Shown here in pieces: positions 6,233 through 8,136 of a stretch of 8,136 nt of DNA. Every line of letters begins with the position of its first letter. The stretch's first letter is position 1. The position numbers were made by a program, and so were the translations under genes. The stretch spans positions 19,896-28,031 of the forward strand of contig CALMOR010000081.1 in the NCBI GenBank assembly GCA_937872165.1, written 5' to 3'. This stretch comes from an uncultured Burkholderiales bacterium. Its GTDB lineage: Bacteria; Pseudomonadota; Gammaproteobacteria; Burkholderiales; Burkholderiaceae_D. The notes below the pieces were generated by a model, which saw only the letters and a list, made by a program, of their open reading frames with translations, had not been told where the DNA came from and ran no database searches.

Positions 6233-6266
6233 TTCTCATAGGAGAAATCGTTCGGGAAAACCCGAA
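6233..6266. repeat. Two consecutive small inverted repeats upstream of recA
   Basis: TTCTC-atag-GAGAA (6233-6246) is followed four bases later by TTCGGG-aaaa-CCCGAA (6251-6266). The core of the second, TCGGGAAAACCCG (6252-6264), recurs with one change as TCGGGAAGACCCG at 6322-6334, exactly 70 bases on. No T-run follows in either direction, so these are not standard terminators. They could be protein-binding sites or leader structures. Confidence 0.4.
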
Positions 6267-6399
6267 GGAAACAGTCCGTCGCCCGGGTTCGAAGGCCACG
6301 GACGTGGTCACGATCGTGCGGTCGGGAAGACCCGGGAAGGAGTTCGCGAAAGGGCTCGTCCGAGTGAACGATGCAGCAGGCCGGCGAGGGTCGTTAGAG

Positions 6400-6423
6400 T
6401 ATATTCACGGCTGCATTCGGCAG
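6400..6423 (+). promoter_or_regulatory. Possible recA -10 element with adjacent inverted repeat
   Basis: TATATT (6400-6405) matches the -10 consensus at five of six positions but has no recognisable -35 at 16-18 bases. Six bases downstream, about where transcription would begin, lies CTGC-attcg-GCAG (6411-6423). A repressor site at this position would be sensible for recA, but it is not the CTG-N10-CAG LexA box. This is a weak call by eye. Confidence 0.25.
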
Positions 6424-6588
6424 GCCGCCGGCACCGGGCGACACGCATGGCGGGACGGCGCGGACCGGGTCCGGCGCGGCATCGAGGGCACGCCTCGCCG
6501 GCCCGTCGCGAACGCTGCCCGATCGCCTTCGGCACCACGCATCCGAGCGCTTCGATCCGATCGTCACGCGCACATCCCAGAGGACTCC

Positions 6589-7656
<1,068 letters not shown>

Positions 7657-7663
7657 CGCTTCG

Positions 7664-7713
7664 CGCCCGCTCGCCGTCGAGGGTCGTGTCCGTCGCCGCG
7701 ACGAGCGCGGGCG
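7664..7713 (+). other. Possible stem-loop between recA and recX
   Basis: CGCCCGCTCG (7664-7673) can pair with CGAGCG-CGGGCG (7702-7713) if two bases bulge out, closing a loop of 28 nt. No U-run follows. In E. coli a leaky terminator between recA and recX lowers RecX levels; this structure could act similarly, but in DNA this GC-rich chance pairing is likely. Confidence 0.2.
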
Positions 7714-7731
7714 GCAGGCGCTGAGGTCGAC

Positions 7732-8136
7732 GTGGCGACGGTGTCGCGCGGGCCGGGCCGGAGTCTCATGGCCCGTGCCGTCGACCTGCTGGCGCGGCGC
7801 GAGCACAGCCGCATCGAGCTCGCCCGCAAGCTGCAACGGCATCTCGGGCCGGACGAGAGCACGACCGATGTCGAACGCGTCCTCGACCTGCTGCAGCGGC
7901 AGAAGCTCCTCTCCGACGAGCGCTTCGCCGCGTCGCTCGTGCGGCAGCGCTCGCCACGCTACGGCGATCTTCGCCTCGCTCGCGACCTGCGGGACCGCGG
8001 GGTCCCCGTCGCCGAGGCCGATGCGGCGCTGGCGCTGGTCGAAGGGACCGAGGCACGTCGCGCGCTGGCCGCGTGGTCGCGCCGCTTCGATGCGCTGCCG
8101 GCGAGGACCCGGGCGATCGCGTCCATCGAGAAGCCG
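7732..8136 (+). CDS. recX: Regulatory protein RecX, C-terminus cut by the window edge
   Basis: RecX binds RecA filaments and limits filament growth and ATPase activity. The visible 135 residues contain the diagnostic first helical repeat RSLMARAVDLLARREHSRIE (10-29), followed by LARKLQRHL, VERVLDLLQRQKLLSDERFA and LVRQRSPRYGDLRLARDLRDRGV, then the third-repeat region (EARRALAAWSRRFDALPARTRA). The three-helix repeats are clear; the end lies outside the window. I start at GTG 7732 because GAGG (7723-7726) sits five bases upstream and because the conserved SLxxRA segment begins before the internal ATG (7768-7770). GTG 7741 is a second option. It lies 75 nt after recA on the same strand, so the two are probably one operon, perhaps attenuated between the genes. 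Confidence 0.93.
   Translation, partial: MATVSRGPGRSLMARAVDLLARREHSRIELARKLQRHLGPDESTTDVERVLDLLQRQKLLSDERFAASLVRQRSPRYGDLRLARDLRDRGVPVAEADAALALVEGTEARRALAAWSRRFDALPARTRAIASIEKP

Larger units (their letters stand above)
6110..6588. other. Divergent MFS/recA intergenic region without a gene
   Basis: About 480 bases hold no convincing CDS. The recA frame stays open upstream to about 6175, but that translation is Arg-rich and unlike any RecA. The region contains two tandem hairpins (6233-6266), a partial copy of the second hairpin (6322-6334), a TATATT element with an adjacent inverted repeat (6400-6423) and the 13-bp palindrome CGGACCGGGTCCG (6461-6473). I found no good -35/-10 pair for either gene and no CTG-N10-CAG LexA box. 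Confidence 0.6.

Noticed and set aside
6175..6588. Upstream in-frame extension of recA from a GTG
   Set aside because: The added 138 residues are unlike RecA and have no ribosome-binding site; AGAGGA before ATG 6589 fixes the start.

Overview
This window is GC-rich chromosomal DNA from a proteobacterium, most likely a betaproteobacterium. I infer that from the RecA, MiaB and PhoH sequences, the recA-recX order and a miaB neighbourhood that ends in phoH; no search was run. Most of the window is ordinary housekeeping DNA. I see no phage, transposase, CRISPR array or defence system.

Left part (1-3208). A 5'-partial phoH (minus strand, cut by the window edge) and a complete miaB (minus strand) would normally be adjacent and co-oriented. 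Here they are separated by two genes on the opposite strand: a class I SAM-dependent methyltransferase and a small four-helix EamA/SMR-type (ArnE-like) membrane protein. These two overlap by 4 bp and look translationally coupled. Both edges of this pair look damaged. The miaB reading frame runs about 25 residues past its TRAM domain and its stop overlaps the stop of the membrane protein. phoH has no ATG, GTG or TTG start upstream of its conserved N-terminus. I infer that the pair was inserted between miaB and phoH.

Middle (3209-4420). A small exported protein of unknown function lies 10 nt upstream of miaB. Upstream of it is a monocistronic tRNA-Met(CAT) gene with a very good sigma70 promoter (TTGACG-17-CATAAT) and a clear rho-independent terminator. 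Beyond the tRNA is an N-terminally truncated FkbM-family methyltransferase remnant, which abuts the bidirectional terminator of the next gene.

Right part (4421-8136). A metabolite:H+ symporter (MHS) family MFS transporter on the minus strand carries an unusual soluble domain of about 120 residues between TM9 and TM10. It is divergent from recA across about 480 bp of gene-free DNA that holds several small inverted repeats but no canonical LexA box. recA is followed by recX (3'-partial, cut by the window edge), 75 nt downstream on the same strand.
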